64,000 nt of DNA from Nannocystis pusilla (GTDB taxonomy: Bacteria; Myxococcota_A; Polyangia; Nannocystales; Nannocystaceae), in contig NZ_JAIRAU010000027.1 of NCBI RefSeq assembly GCF_020073745.1, forward strand, positions 1-64,000, read 5' to 3'. Under the pieces are notes generated by a model. The model did no database searches. It worked only from the letters and a program-made list of their open reading frames with translations, and was not told where the DNA came from. Positions within the stretch are counted from its first letter, which is position 1; each line of letters begins with the position of its first letter. Made by a program: the position numbers and the translations under genes. Positions 44,265 through 52,053 of the stretch are shown piece after piece.

Positions 44265-44954
44265 ATGGCGCCGCCCAGCCCCGCGGACGTGACGATCGTC
44301 GTGCCCTGCTACAACGAGGGCCCGGTGATCGGCGAGGTGCTGGCCGAGCTGCGGCGCGCCTGGCCGCACGTGATCGCGGTCGACGACGGCTCGGGCGACG
44401 ACACGTACGCGCGCCTGCAGGGCACCGGCGCGACGGTGGTGCGCCACGCGGTCAACCTCGGCCAGGGCGCGGCGCTGCAGACCGGCATCGAGCTGGCGCT
44501 CCACCGCGGGGCCCGCTACGTGGTGACCTTCGACGGCGACGGCCAGCACCGCGCCGCCGACGTCGCGGCCCTCGTCGCCCCGCTCGCCGAGGGCCGCGCC
44601 GACGTCGCGCTCGGCTCGCGCTTCCTCGGCGGCACCGAGGGCATGCCCGCCAGCCGCGGCGTGGTGCTGCGCCTGGCGACCGCGTTCACCCGCGTGGCCG
44701 CGGGCCTCGACATCACCGACACGCACAACGGCCTGCGCGCGTTCACGGCCGAGGCGGCCCGGAAGCTGCGGATCACGCAGAACCGCATGGCCCACGCGTC
44801 GGAGATCCTGCACGAGATCCGCCGCCTGCGCCTGCGCTTCGTCGAGGTGCCGGTGACGATCCGCTACACCGAGTGGTCGCGCCGCAAGGGCCAGTCGGCC
44901 CTCGACGCGCTCAGCATCCTGTTCGACCTGCTGGTCCGGCGGGTCATGGGCTAG
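44265..44954 (+). CDS. family 2 glycosyltransferase (polyprenyl-phosphate hexose synthase-like)
   Basis: The 229-residue product is a GT-A-fold enzyme: TIVVPCYNEGPVIGEV, VIAVDDGSGDDT, GARYVVTFDGDGQHRAADV (metal-binding DGD), LGSRFLGG, and the DTHNGLRAFTAEAARKLRI segment of the dolichol-phosphate mannosyltransferase group. It has no membrane tail. It should make polyprenyl-phosphate sugar, the donor for a membrane transferase such as the divergent YfhO protein. The start is placed at 44265; no strong ribosome binding site is visible. Confidence 0.92.
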   Translation: MAPPSPADVTIVVPCYNEGPVIGEVLAELRRAWPHVIAVDDGSGDDTYARLQGTGATVVRHAVNLGQGAALQTGIELALHRGARYVVTFDGDGQHRAADVAALVAPLAEGRADVALGSRFLGGTEGMPASRGVVLRLATAFTRVAAGLDITDTHNGLRAFTAEAARKLRITQNRMAHASEILHEIRRLRLRFVEVPVTIRYTEWSRRKGQSALDALSILFDLLVRRVMG

Positions 44955-44963
44955 TCGAAAGGA

Positions 44964-44995
44964 CATGTGTGAAGGGGCATGTTCGGACGGACATG
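44964..44995. repeat. 14-bp palindromic repeat array, three units
   Basis: CATG at 44964, 44978 and 44992 with exact 14-bp spacing, starting 10 bp after the GT2 stop codon and ahead of the convergent lipoprotein gene. Confidence 0.85.
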
Positions 44996-45032
44996 CCCCT
45001 TCGCGCAGACGCGGCGAGGGCCCGAGGGCGGT

Positions 45033-46157
45033 TCAATTGCCGATCTTGATCCCGGCGCCGGCCTTGGCCTTGCCGCTGCCGCCGCCGCCGACCGAGGCGC
45101 CGGCGCTGCCGCCGAACGAGACGCCCGCGCTGCCGCCGACCTTGATGCCGCCGCTGCCGACATTGACGCCGCCGCCGGAGCCGACCTTGATCGCGCCCTC
45201 GCTCTTGGCGGAGTGGCTGACGTCGACGCCGGCCTTGGCCTTGGCGCCGGCCTTGGCGGCCGCCTTGACGTCGACGTCGGGCGGATCGACGGCGGCGAGC
45301 ACCAGCGCCTCGACCTTGATCGCGCCGCGCAGGGCCGCGAGGCGGGCCGCGTCGAGCGAGGCCGAGACGTCGCCGGCGAACTGGGCGGCCCCGTCGGCGC
45401 CGAGCTGGATGTCGGCCGGCGAGAGGTGGACGCTGACGTGGGCGGGGCGGGCGACGTCGACGGCCCAGCCGAAGAAGGCGCCGGCCTTGGCGTCGGCGAG
45501 GACGACGGCGTCGGCCTTGAAGTCGGCCTTGAAGTCGTGCTCGAACTTGAGATCGGCGGCGCCCTCGACCGCGGCGGAGTAGGTGGCCACGACCTTGATC
45601 GCGCCCTCGGCCTCGGCGCGCACGGTGGCGAGGTTGGCGACGAGGACCGCGAGCGAGGCGTCGAGCTTGCTCGAGGGGATCGCCCGGATCTCGAAGTTCA
45701 CGTCGGCGCCGGCGCGGACCTCGACGACCTGCAGGTAGTCGAGCTTGCCGTCGATGTCGAAGTCGACGCGGTGCGCGGCGCCGCCGGGGGCGTTGAGGAA
45801 CAGCTCGAGCTCGGCGGCGGTGCGGATGTCGCCCTTGGCCAGGAGCTCGACGACGCCCTTGAGGTCGAAGTCGACGGGGCGGATCGAGACCTCGGTGCCG
45901 AGCGCAGCCTCGACCTCGGCGACGGGCTTGAGCGGCACGATGGTGGCCTGCGCCGCAGCTCCGAGCTCGGCGTCGGCGTCGGCCTTCATCTTGGCCGCCG
46001 CGTCGGCGACGGCCTTGGTGTCGAGCTGGATGTCGGCCTTCGCGTCGGCCTTGATGTCGGCCCTGGCCTCGGCCTTGCCGCCGCCTTCCGCGGGCTTGGA
46101 GTCGCAAGCGAGCAGGAGGACCAGGAGCGCGAGGGGGGTGCGTGTGGTGGCCTTCAT
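45033..46157 (-). CDS. lipoprotein with Ala/Lys/Asp repeats and Gly-rich C terminus
   Basis: The 374-residue product has a lipobox (LLVLLLAC|DS), an Ala/Asp/Lys-rich helical stretch (KADIKADAKADIQLD-like), a central region with beta-strand character, and a C-terminal Gly/Ser/Val-rich tail of short repeats (KVGSGG, VGSGGIKVGG, FGGSAG). No family is recognised. A GATACT hexamer on the minus strand (46169-46164) ends 6 nt before the ATG. Repeat-rich, low-complexity composition suggests a structural surface role. Confidence 0.7.
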   Translation of the reverse strand: MKATTRTPLALLVLLLACDSKPAEGGGKAEARADIKADAKADIQLDTKAVADAAAKMKADADAELGAAAQATIVPLKPVAEVEAALGTEVSIRPVDFDLKGVVELLAKGDIRTAAELELFLNAPGGAAHRVDFDIDGKLDYLQVVEVRAGADVNFEIRAIPSSKLDASLAVLVANLATVRAEAEGAIKVVATYSAAVEGAADLKFEHDFKADFKADAVVLADAKAGAFFGWAVDVARPAHVSVHLSPADIQLGADGAAQFAGDVSASLDAARLAALRGAIKVEALVLAAVDPPDVDVKAAAKAGAKAKAGVDVSHSAKSEGAIKVGSGGGVNVGSGGIKVGGSAGVSFGGSAGASVGGGGSGKAKAGAGIKIGN

Positions 46158-46233
46158 GGCCGCAGTATCGCCGAGCCTGCCCATGGGCGCTACCAGGGGT
46201 GGATGCGCCGCGCATGGGGCCGCGAGGCCACGA

Positions 46234-46265
46234 GATGGTGAATTGGACATGTTGATAAGGACATG
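46234..46265. repeat. 14-bp palindromic repeat, three units
   Basis: GATG at 46234, CATG at 46248 and CATG at 46262 in 14-bp register, lying between the divergent lipoprotein and amidase genes, in the shared upstream region. Confidence 0.78.
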
Positions 46266-46424
46266 TCTGAAAGGCGCGTTGCAGCGGTGACGGGGAGCGC
46301 GTCGGTCGCTCGCGTGCTCCGAGGGGCCGCAGGCAGACCCGCGAGCGCGGCGTCGGGGCGGGCCCGTGTCGCGGACGAGAATGCATCGCCGCACATCGCA
46401 GCATTCGTACTAGACTCGCGGCCG

Positions 46425-47975
46425 ATGCGTCGTGCCCTCGTCTTCGTCGCCGCGTTGTCGTCCGCGAGCTGTGAGCGTGCGAGCGAGACGCGGTCGCCGA
46501 CGACGAGCGCGCTCGAGGTCGTCGAGCTCGATCTGACGGAGGCGCAGCGCCGCATGCAAGCGGGGACGCTGTCGTCGGCGGCGTTGACGGCGGCGTACCT
46601 CGAGCGGATCGCGGCGCTCGACGACGCGGGGCCGCAGCTGGGCGCGGTCCTCGAGCTCAACCCGCGAGCCCGCGAAGAGGCCGAGGCGCTCGACCGCGAG
46701 CGCGCGCAGGGGCGCGTGCGCGGGCCGCTGCACGGGGTCCCGGTGCTGATCAAGGACAACATCGACGTCGCCGGCATGGTCAACTCGGCCGGCTCGCTGG
46801 CGCTGGCCGAGCACCGCCCGCGCGCGGATGCGCCGCTGGTGACGCGGCTGCGCGCGGCCGGGGCGGTGATCCTCGGCAAGACGAACCTCAGCGAGTGGGC
46901 CAACTTCCGCTCGACCAACTCGACGTCGGGCTGGAGCAGCCGCGGCGGACAGACGCGCAACCCGTACGCGCTCGACCGCAACCCCTGCGGCTCGAGCTCG
47001 GGCACCGGCGCCGCGATCGCGGCCAGCCTCGCCGCCGTCGGGGTCGGGACCGAGACCGACGGGAGCATCATCTGTCCCTCGGCGATCCACGGGCTCGTGG
47101 GGCTGAAGCCGACGGTGGGCCTGGTGAGCGGCGCGGGCGTCATCCCGATCTCGGCCAGCCAGGACACGGCGGGGCCGATGGCCCGCACGGTCCGCGACGC
47201 GGCGATCTTGCTGAACGGGATGACCGAAGAGCCAGGTGCGATCGATTACACGGCGGGGCTCGACCCGGCTGCGCTGCAGGGCAAGCGGATCGGGGTGCTG
47301 CGCCAGGCGATGGGCGACGACGCGCGGCTCGACGCGCTCACGGAGGCGGCGCTGGGGTCGCTGCGCGCGGCCGGGGCCGAGGTGATCGATCCGGTCGAGT
47401 TGGCGACCTGGGGGCAGTGGGGCGAGCACGAGTTCGAGGTGCTCCTTCATGAATTCAAGGACGGGATCGAGCGCTACCTGCGGGACTCGGGGGCGCCGGT
47501 GTCGTCGCTCGCGGGGCTGATCGCGTGGAACGAGCAGCACGCGCGCGCGGCGATGCCGTGGTTCGGGCAGGAGCTGTTCGAGCAGGCGCAGGCGAAGGGC
47601 GGGCTCGACTCTCCGGCGTACGTGACGGCGAAGGCGGCGGCGCGGCGGCTGGCGTGGGACGAGGGGCTCGGCGCGGCGCTCGAGCAGCACCGCCTCGACG
47701 CCGTGGTCGCGCCGGCGATGGGCCCGGCGTGGCCGACCGACCCTGTCCTCGGGGACAGGATCAGCGGAGGCGGCGGCTACGCGGCGGCGGCGGTGGCCGG
47801 GACGCCGAGCCTGACGGTGCCGATGGGGCAGATCCACGGGCTGCCGGTCGGGCTGGTGTTCCTCGGCAAGCCGCGCGGCGAGGCGGCGCTGCTGGCGATG
47901 GGCTACGCGTTCGAGCAGAAGACCCGCGCCCGCCGGCCGCCGACGTACCGGGCGACGGTGACGCTGGACGAGTGA
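46425..47975 (+). CDS. lipoprotein amidase-signature-family hydrolase
   Basis: The 516-residue product has a lipoprotein-type signal (ALSSASC|ER) and an amidase-signature domain with the Ser-cisSer-Lys triad: Lys near residue 110 (LIKDNIDVAG), the first Ser in GSSSGTGAAIAA (near 191), and the nucleophile in TETDGSIICPS. It hydrolyses amide or peptide-amide bonds; the lipid anchor implies an extracytoplasmic substrate. TAGACT (46411-46416) ends 8 nt before the ATG. A perfect CCTG-N10-CAGG repeat at 47742 encodes DPVLGDR near the C terminus. Confidence 0.93.
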   Translation: MRRALVFVAALSSASCERASETRSPTTSALEVVELDLTEAQRRMQAGTLSSAALTAAYLERIAALDDAGPQLGAVLELNPRAREEAEALDRERAQGRVRGPLHGVPVLIKDNIDVAGMVNSAGSLALAEHRPRADAPLVTRLRAAGAVILGKTNLSEWANFRSTNSTSGWSSRGGQTRNPYALDRNPCGSSSGTGAAIAASLAAVGVGTETDGSIICPSAIHGLVGLKPTVGLVSGAGVIPISASQDTAGPMARTVRDAAILLNGMTEEPGAIDYTAGLDPAALQGKRIGVLRQAMGDDARLDALTEAALGSLRAAGAEVIDPVELATWGQWGEHEFEVLLHEFKDGIERYLRDSGAPVSSLAGLIAWNEQHARAAMPWFGQELFEQAQAKGGLDSPAYVTAKAAARRLAWDEGLGAALEQHRLDAVVAPAMGPAWPTDPVLGDRISGGGGYAAAAVAGTPSLTVPMGQIHGLPVGLVFLGKPRGEAALLAMGYAFEQKTRARRPPTYRATVTLDE

Positions 47976-48307
47976 GCGAGGCGAGCGCGCGCTGACCGGC
48001 GGCGCGTGCGACCAGGCGGGAGGGCGGCGCAGGCGGACGGCGAGCGCGCCGTCGAGGCCGGCGATGCGCGGTAGCGCCGTCAGGAGGCAGTTAGAGGCCG
48101 ATCTGGCGGGCTGCGCGAGATCGCGCTGCGTGCGCGTTCGGAGGCGCGAAAAAAATCCGATCCCTCCGGACGGGTCGCGACACCTCTGGGCGAACGCGCA
48201 AGACCGGCGCCTGCGACCCGGGCCGGCGATCGCTGTCGATCGCCTGGTCTTGGGGTCAGGTCAGGTGCGCCTTGATGACAAGTCTTTTGAGACAGGAGCA
48301 AACGAAC
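47976..48307. other. intergenic region upstream of the Cys-rich lipoprotein gene
   Basis: A 330-bp region whose first part shows no signals. Its last 65 bp are filled by 14-bp repeat units at 48243, 48257, 48279, 48293 and 48307. A CAGGAG ribosome binding site is part of the unit at 48293. Confidence 0.5.
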
Positions 48308-48310
48308 ATG
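48243..48310. repeat. 14-bp repeat array ending in a start codon
   Basis: CCTG at 48243 and CAGG at 48257 form one pair; CAAG at 48279, CAGG at 48293 and CATG at 48307 form a second set, each 14 bp apart. The last unit contains the ATG of the Cys-rich lipoprotein, so the array occupies the whole leader. Confidence 0.72.
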
Positions 48311-49576
48311 TCCATTTCTATCTTTTCCCGCTCTATCCTCGCGCTCGGCCTCGGCCTGCTCGCCACGGGCTGCATCGAGAACCCGGCCGCCGAGGCGTGT
48401 GGTCTGGGCTGCCCGGCCGAGGGGATCGCCGAGGGCAACGCGTCGATCACGGGGGTGGCCAGCGTCGACAGCTTCTTCGCGGCGGTGGTGCGGTTCGACA
48501 AGGCGGCGCTCGAGGTCAAGGCCGGGGTCGACGCCGAGCTGCGGGCGATCGCGGTGTCGCTCGGGCTCGACGCGGGCGCGAGCGCGGCGGAGATCCGGGC
48601 GGAGCTGACGAGCAAGTTCGGGGAGGCGATCGAGGGCGGGCTGAAGGTGACGTACGCGCCGCCGCGCTGCACGGTGGACGCGAAGGTGGCGATCGACGCG
48701 ACGGCGAAGTGCGACGCGGAGGTCGATCCGGGGATGGTCGCGGTCGAGTGCAAGGGCACGTGCACGGTCGACGCCAGCGCGTCCGCCAGCTGCGACGCGT
48801 CGGCGACGGTGGTGTGCAAGGGCACGGCGCCGGAGCTGAAGTGCGACGGGAGCTGCACCGGGACCTGCGAGCTCGGGGGGAGCCTGCAGTGCAACGGCAC
48901 GTGCAACGGTACGTGCAACGGCGATTGCTCGGTGACGGGGCCCGACGGGTCGTGCGCGGGCGAGTGCATGGGCGAGTGCGAGGGGACGTGCGAGCTGAAG
49001 GCCGGGGCGGAGTGCGACGGCAAGTGCCAGGGCTCGTGCGAGTACAAGCCGGCCGACGGCCAGTGCGAGGCCGGCGCGGAGGTGCGCTGCGAGGCGTCGG
49101 CCGAGGCGAGCGCCAGCTGCGACGGCTCGTGCGACGGCGAGGTGGTGCCGCCGAAGGCCAAGGCGGAGTGCGAGGCGAGCGTGGAAGCCGAGGCGAAGAT
49201 GCAGGCCCAGTGCACGCCGCCGTCGCTCGAGATCCTGTGGCAGTGGCGGGGTGATTTCGCCGACGCGGACGCGCGCGCCGAGTTCAAGGCGTGGGTCGAG
49301 GGCTTCCGCGGGCGCTACGCCAGCCTTTTGGCCGCCAGCGCGCGCGCGAAGCTGGTGCTCGAGGCGGGCGCGGGGATCGGCGACGCGGCCGTGGACCTCG
49401 TGCCGGCGATGGAGGCTGCGATCACGGCGAAAGGCGAGTTGCTCGCGGCGATCCGGCTCAGCTGCGCGGTCACGGAGATCGACAGCGTGGGCGCGCTCAT
49501 CCAGAGCGGCACAGGCGCCCTGAGCGGCAGCGTGACGGCGGTGGGCGAGATCAGCGCGGCGCTGGCGGGCGGCTGA
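48308..49576 (+). CDS. Cys-rich repeat lipoprotein
   Basis: The 422-residue product has a lipobox (GLLATGC|IE) and a Cys-rich core (about residues 120-300) made of short modules of the form C-x2-3-C and CNGTCNGTCNGDC, CAGECMGECEGTCE, CDGKCQGSCE, with about 35 Cys. The rest is Ala-rich and helical. The spacing suggests disulphide-linked turns or metal binding. I do not recognise the family; similar Cys-repeat lipoproteins are a known oddity of myxobacteria. CAGGAG is a suitable ribosome binding site. Confidence 0.78.
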   Translation: MSISIFSRSILALGLGLLATGCIENPAAEACGLGCPAEGIAEGNASITGVASVDSFFAAVVRFDKAALEVKAGVDAELRAIAVSLGLDAGASAAEIRAELTSKFGEAIEGGLKVTYAPPRCTVDAKVAIDATAKCDAEVDPGMVAVECKGTCTVDASASASCDASATVVCKGTAPELKCDGSCTGTCELGGSLQCNGTCNGTCNGDCSVTGPDGSCAGECMGECEGTCELKAGAECDGKCQGSCEYKPADGQCEAGAEVRCEASAEASASCDGSCDGEVVPPKAKAECEASVEAEAKMQAQCTPPSLEILWQWRGDFADADARAEFKAWVEGFRGRYASLLAASARAKLVLEAGAGIGDAAVDLVPAMEAAITAKGELLAAIRLSCAVTEIDSVGALIQSGTGALSGSVTAVGEISAALAGG

Positions 49577-49611
49577 GGACGGCGGCGCCTCGCGGGGGGC
49601 TTGCGTCGAGC

Positions 49612-49631
49612 GGCCCGCCGCGAGGCGGGCC
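49612..49631 (+). terminator. hairpin terminator candidate
   Basis: GGCCCGCC-GCGA-GGCGGGCC is a perfect 8-bp stem with a GNRA-type tetraloop, 36 bp after the Cys-rich lipoprotein stop. There is only a short T pair after it, so termination would be weak. Confidence 0.5.
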
Positions 49632-49676
49632 CTTGGAGGTGGGCGCGGGTCGTGCGATCCTCACGACCCGCGCCGC

Positions 49677-50330
49677 ATGTCGAAGCCGACCAGACCCGAA
49701 GACCAGGTCGAGGCCGCGGGGCCGCGCGCGGCGGCGATGGCCCGCAACGACGAAGACCTGGCGCTGCTGGCGGCCTGGCGGGCCGGGGACGCGCGCGCGG
49801 GCGACGGGCTGGTGCGCCGCTACGGGCCGCACGTGGTCCGCTTCTTCGCCGACAAGGTCCGCGACTTCGAGGTCGACGACCTGGCGCAGCAGACGTGGGA
49901 GGCGCTGATCCACGCGCGCGACCGCTTCGTCGTGCCGGGCGAGGAGGTCACGGCCGGCGAGCCGATCGCGGCGACGTTCCGCGCCTACCTCTACGGGACG
50001 GCGCGCTTCGTCCTGTTCGCGCACTTCCGCAAGAAAGCCCGCGCGTCCCAATTCGACCCGAGCCTGTCGTCGCTCGAAGACCTGTCGCCGTCGCCGAGCC
50101 GGCAGGCCTCCATGCACGCGAAGCTCGAGCGGCTGGCCGCGGCGCTGCGCAAGCTGCCGCTCGACCTGCAGATCTTGCTCGAGCTCCGCTACGCGCAGGA
50201 GATGACGAGCGTCGAGATCGCCGCGGTGTACCAGATCCCGAAGAACACGGCCAAGAGCCGCCTGCGGGTCGCCAAGGAGCGGCTCGACGCCCAGCTGGCG
50301 CGCATGGGGCTGGGGCCGGCGCCGGGGTGA
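49677..50330 (+). CDS. ECF-type RNA polymerase sigma factor
   Basis: The 217-residue product has region 2 (ALLAAWRAGDARAGDGLVRRYGPHVVRFF and VDDLAQQTWEALIHAR) and region 4 (LRKLPLDLQILLELRYAQEMTSVEIAAVYQIPKNTAKSRLRVAKERL, with a clear helix-turn-helix). It should direct RNA polymerase to a specific promoter set. No anti-sigma gene is adjacent; the convergent neighbour is a Ser/Thr kinase, an arrangement common in myxobacteria. The start lacks a strong ribosome binding site. Confidence 0.93.
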   Translation: MSKPTRPEDQVEAAGPRAAAMARNDEDLALLAAWRAGDARAGDGLVRRYGPHVVRFFADKVRDFEVDDLAQQTWEALIHARDRFVVPGEEVTAGEPIAATFRAYLYGTARFVLFAHFRKKARASQFDPSLSSLEDLSPSPSRQASMHAKLERLAAALRKLPLDLQILLELRYAQEMTSVEIAAVYQIPKNTAKSRLRVAKERLDAQLARMGLGPAPG

Positions 50331-50351
50331 GGCGGAGCGCTCGTCGATCGG

Positions 50352-50434
50352 GATGTCCTCGGGGACATGTGAGTGCCGGCGGTGTTCTCCGCGGGGAGGA
50401 ACGGGCGGGCGCGGAGGATGTCCTTGGGGACATG
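50352..50434. repeat. 14-bp palindromic repeats, two pairs
   Basis: GATG/CATG pairs at 50352/50366 and 50417/50431, each a hairpin with TCGG or TTGG loop. They lie between the convergent sigma factor and kinase genes and could act at both 3' ends. Confidence 0.8.
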
Positions 50435-50453
50435 TCGAGCCCGCGGCGGCGGC

Positions 50454-52007
50454 TCACAGCAGGAACGTGTAGGCGAACTCGCCGCCGTCGGCGCTCGGGC
50501 GGAAGCGCAGGCGGGCGACCAGGCGCTCGAGGCAGGGGCTGACGTCGTAGCCGGCCGGCAGCGCGACGGTGGCCTTGCCCCGCGGCGAGACGGTGACGGT
50601 GCCGGCGAGCCGGACGGTCGCGGCCATGTTGCGGAAGCTCGAGTCGGCCTTGCAGGCGCGCACGTCGGCGGTGCGGCGCTCGAGCACGGCGCGCGCGGCC
50701 GCCGGGTCGAACGGCGGCGCGGGCTTCGGCGGGCGCGATGGGCTGGCCTCGGGGACAGGTGCCCTGGGGAATGTCGAATCGGACATGTCCTCGAGTGCTG
50801 GTGAATCGGGGGCGCTCGCGGGCGGCGTCGGAGGGGCGGCGCTGGCGACGTCGTGCGGTTCGGCGGGCGCCGGGGCGGGGTCCGGCGGCGGGAGGGGCTC
50901 GGCGGGACTGGAGGCGGGGACTGATGGGGCGACGGTGCCGGACGGCGCGGCGACCTCGGCGGGCACGGGCTCGACGGCGTCGCCGGCGGCCTCCCGGGTG
51001 AGGGCGACGGCGAGCGCGGTGGCCAGCGCGCCGCCGAGCGAGGCGGCGACGAGCAGGCCGCGGCGGGCCGGCCGGGGGCGTGGCCTTTCGGGCATGTCCT
51101 TGGAGGCAGCATGCGCGGGAGGGCTCTCGAGGGCGGCGCGGGCCCCGGCGAGCGCGGCCAGCAGGGCGTCGGCGGAGGGGTAGCGGCGCTCGGGATCCTC
51201 GGCGGTGGCGCGCTCGATGACGGCGCGCAGCGGCGCGGGCAGGTCGCCCGGGTGCAGCACCGGCGCCTGCGGCGGGAGCTCGACGTCGCTGGGCTTCTGC
51301 GCCGGCAAGCGGCCGAGCAGGAGCGTGTGCAGGACGACCCCGAGGGCGTAGATGTCGACGCGGTGGTCGGTGCGGCCGCCACGGTAGATCTCGGGGGCGA
51401 TGTAGCCGGGCGAGCCGCCGACGGTCCAGGTGCTCTTGTTGGTGCCGGAGAGGATCTTGGCGAGACCGAAGTCGAGGACCTTGATGAAGTCGGGGTCGCC
51501 GTCGCGGCCGACGCGGAGGCAGTTCTGCGGCTTGATGTCGCGGTGGACGACGCCGCGCTGGTGGGCCGCCGCGAGGGCGCGGGCGATCTGGGTCGTGATG
51601 TGGAGGGCGCGCGGCCACGCCAGCGGGCCCTCGCGGGCGAGCGTGCGCGCGAGGTCCTCGCCCTCGAGGTACTCCATCACGAAGAAGGTGGGGCCGGCCT
51701 CGGGCGGGCCGAAGTCGGTGATGCCGACCACGTTGGGGTGGTCGATCTTCGAGGCGGCCTGGGCCTCGAGCAGGAAGCGACGGCCGATCTCCGGCTCGTC
51801 GAGGTAGCGGGCGCTGATGATCTTGAGCGCGAACAGCTTGTCGAGGTGGACGTGGCGGGCCAGGAACACCACGCCCATGCCGCCGGCGCCGAGCCGCTTC
51901 ACGACCTCGTAGCGGCCCTGCAGGACCTTGCCGACGAGCTCGTCGTAGGTGAACAGGCGCCGCAGCTCGGGCCAGTTCGGGAACGTGCTGTCGCCTGCCT
52001 CGTCCAC
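50454..52007 (-). CDS. membrane Ser/Thr protein kinase with TonB-like extracytoplasmic domain
   Basis: The 517-residue product has a Hanks-type kinase domain (about residues 30-290): LGAGGMGVVF loop, catalytic HRDIKPQN and DFG, GSPGYIAPEIY. A membrane helix follows (about 315-340), then a Pro/Ala/Ser linker and a C-terminal domain resembling the AgmX/TonB-C type found in myxobacterial kinases. It senses an extracytoplasmic signal and phosphorylates cytoplasmic targets. The linkers contain in-frame 14-bp repeats at 50742-50801 (ALEDMSDSTFPRAPVP) and 51079-51110 (ASKDMPERP). Minus-strand TAGACT lies about 20 nt upstream of the GTG. Confidence 0.92.
   Translation of the reverse strand: MDEAGDSTFPNWPELRRLFTYDELVGKVLQGRYEVVKRLGAGGMGVVFLARHVHLDKLFALKIISARYLDEPEIGRRFLLEAQAASKIDHPNVVGITDFGPPEAGPTFFVMEYLEGEDLARTLAREGPLAWPRALHITTQIARALAAAHQRGVVHRDIKPQNCLRVGRDGDPDFIKVLDFGLAKILSGTNKSTWTVGGSPGYIAPEIYRGGRTDHRVDIYALGVVLHTLLLGRLPAQKPSDVELPPQAPVLHPGDLPAPLRAVIERATAEDPERRYPSADALLAALAGARAALESPPAHAASKDMPERPRPRPARRGLLVAASLGGALATALAVALTREAAGDAVEPVPAEVAAPSGTVAPSVPASSPAEPLPPPDPAPAPAEPHDVASAAPPTPPASAPDSPALEDMSDSTFPRAPVPEASPSRPPKPAPPFDPAAARAVLERRTADVRACKADSSFRNMAATVRLAGTVTVSPRGKATVALPAGYDVSPCLERLVARLRFRPSADGGEFAYTFLL
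50742..50801. repeat. 14-bp repeat, four to five units inside the kinase gene
   Basis: GCTG at 50742, CAGG at 50756, AATG at 50770 and CATG at 50784 in exact register. They encode part of the Pro-rich extracytoplasmic linker. Confidence 0.78.
51079..51110. repeat. 14-bp repeat, three units inside the kinase gene
   Basis: CGTG at 51079, CATG at 51093 and CAGC at 51107 in exact register, encoding the cytoplasmic juxtamembrane linker of the kinase. Confidence 0.65.
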
Positions 52008-52053
52008 GCGTCGCCTGCGGCGGGCGAGTCTAGCACGCGGGCCGCGCGGACCG

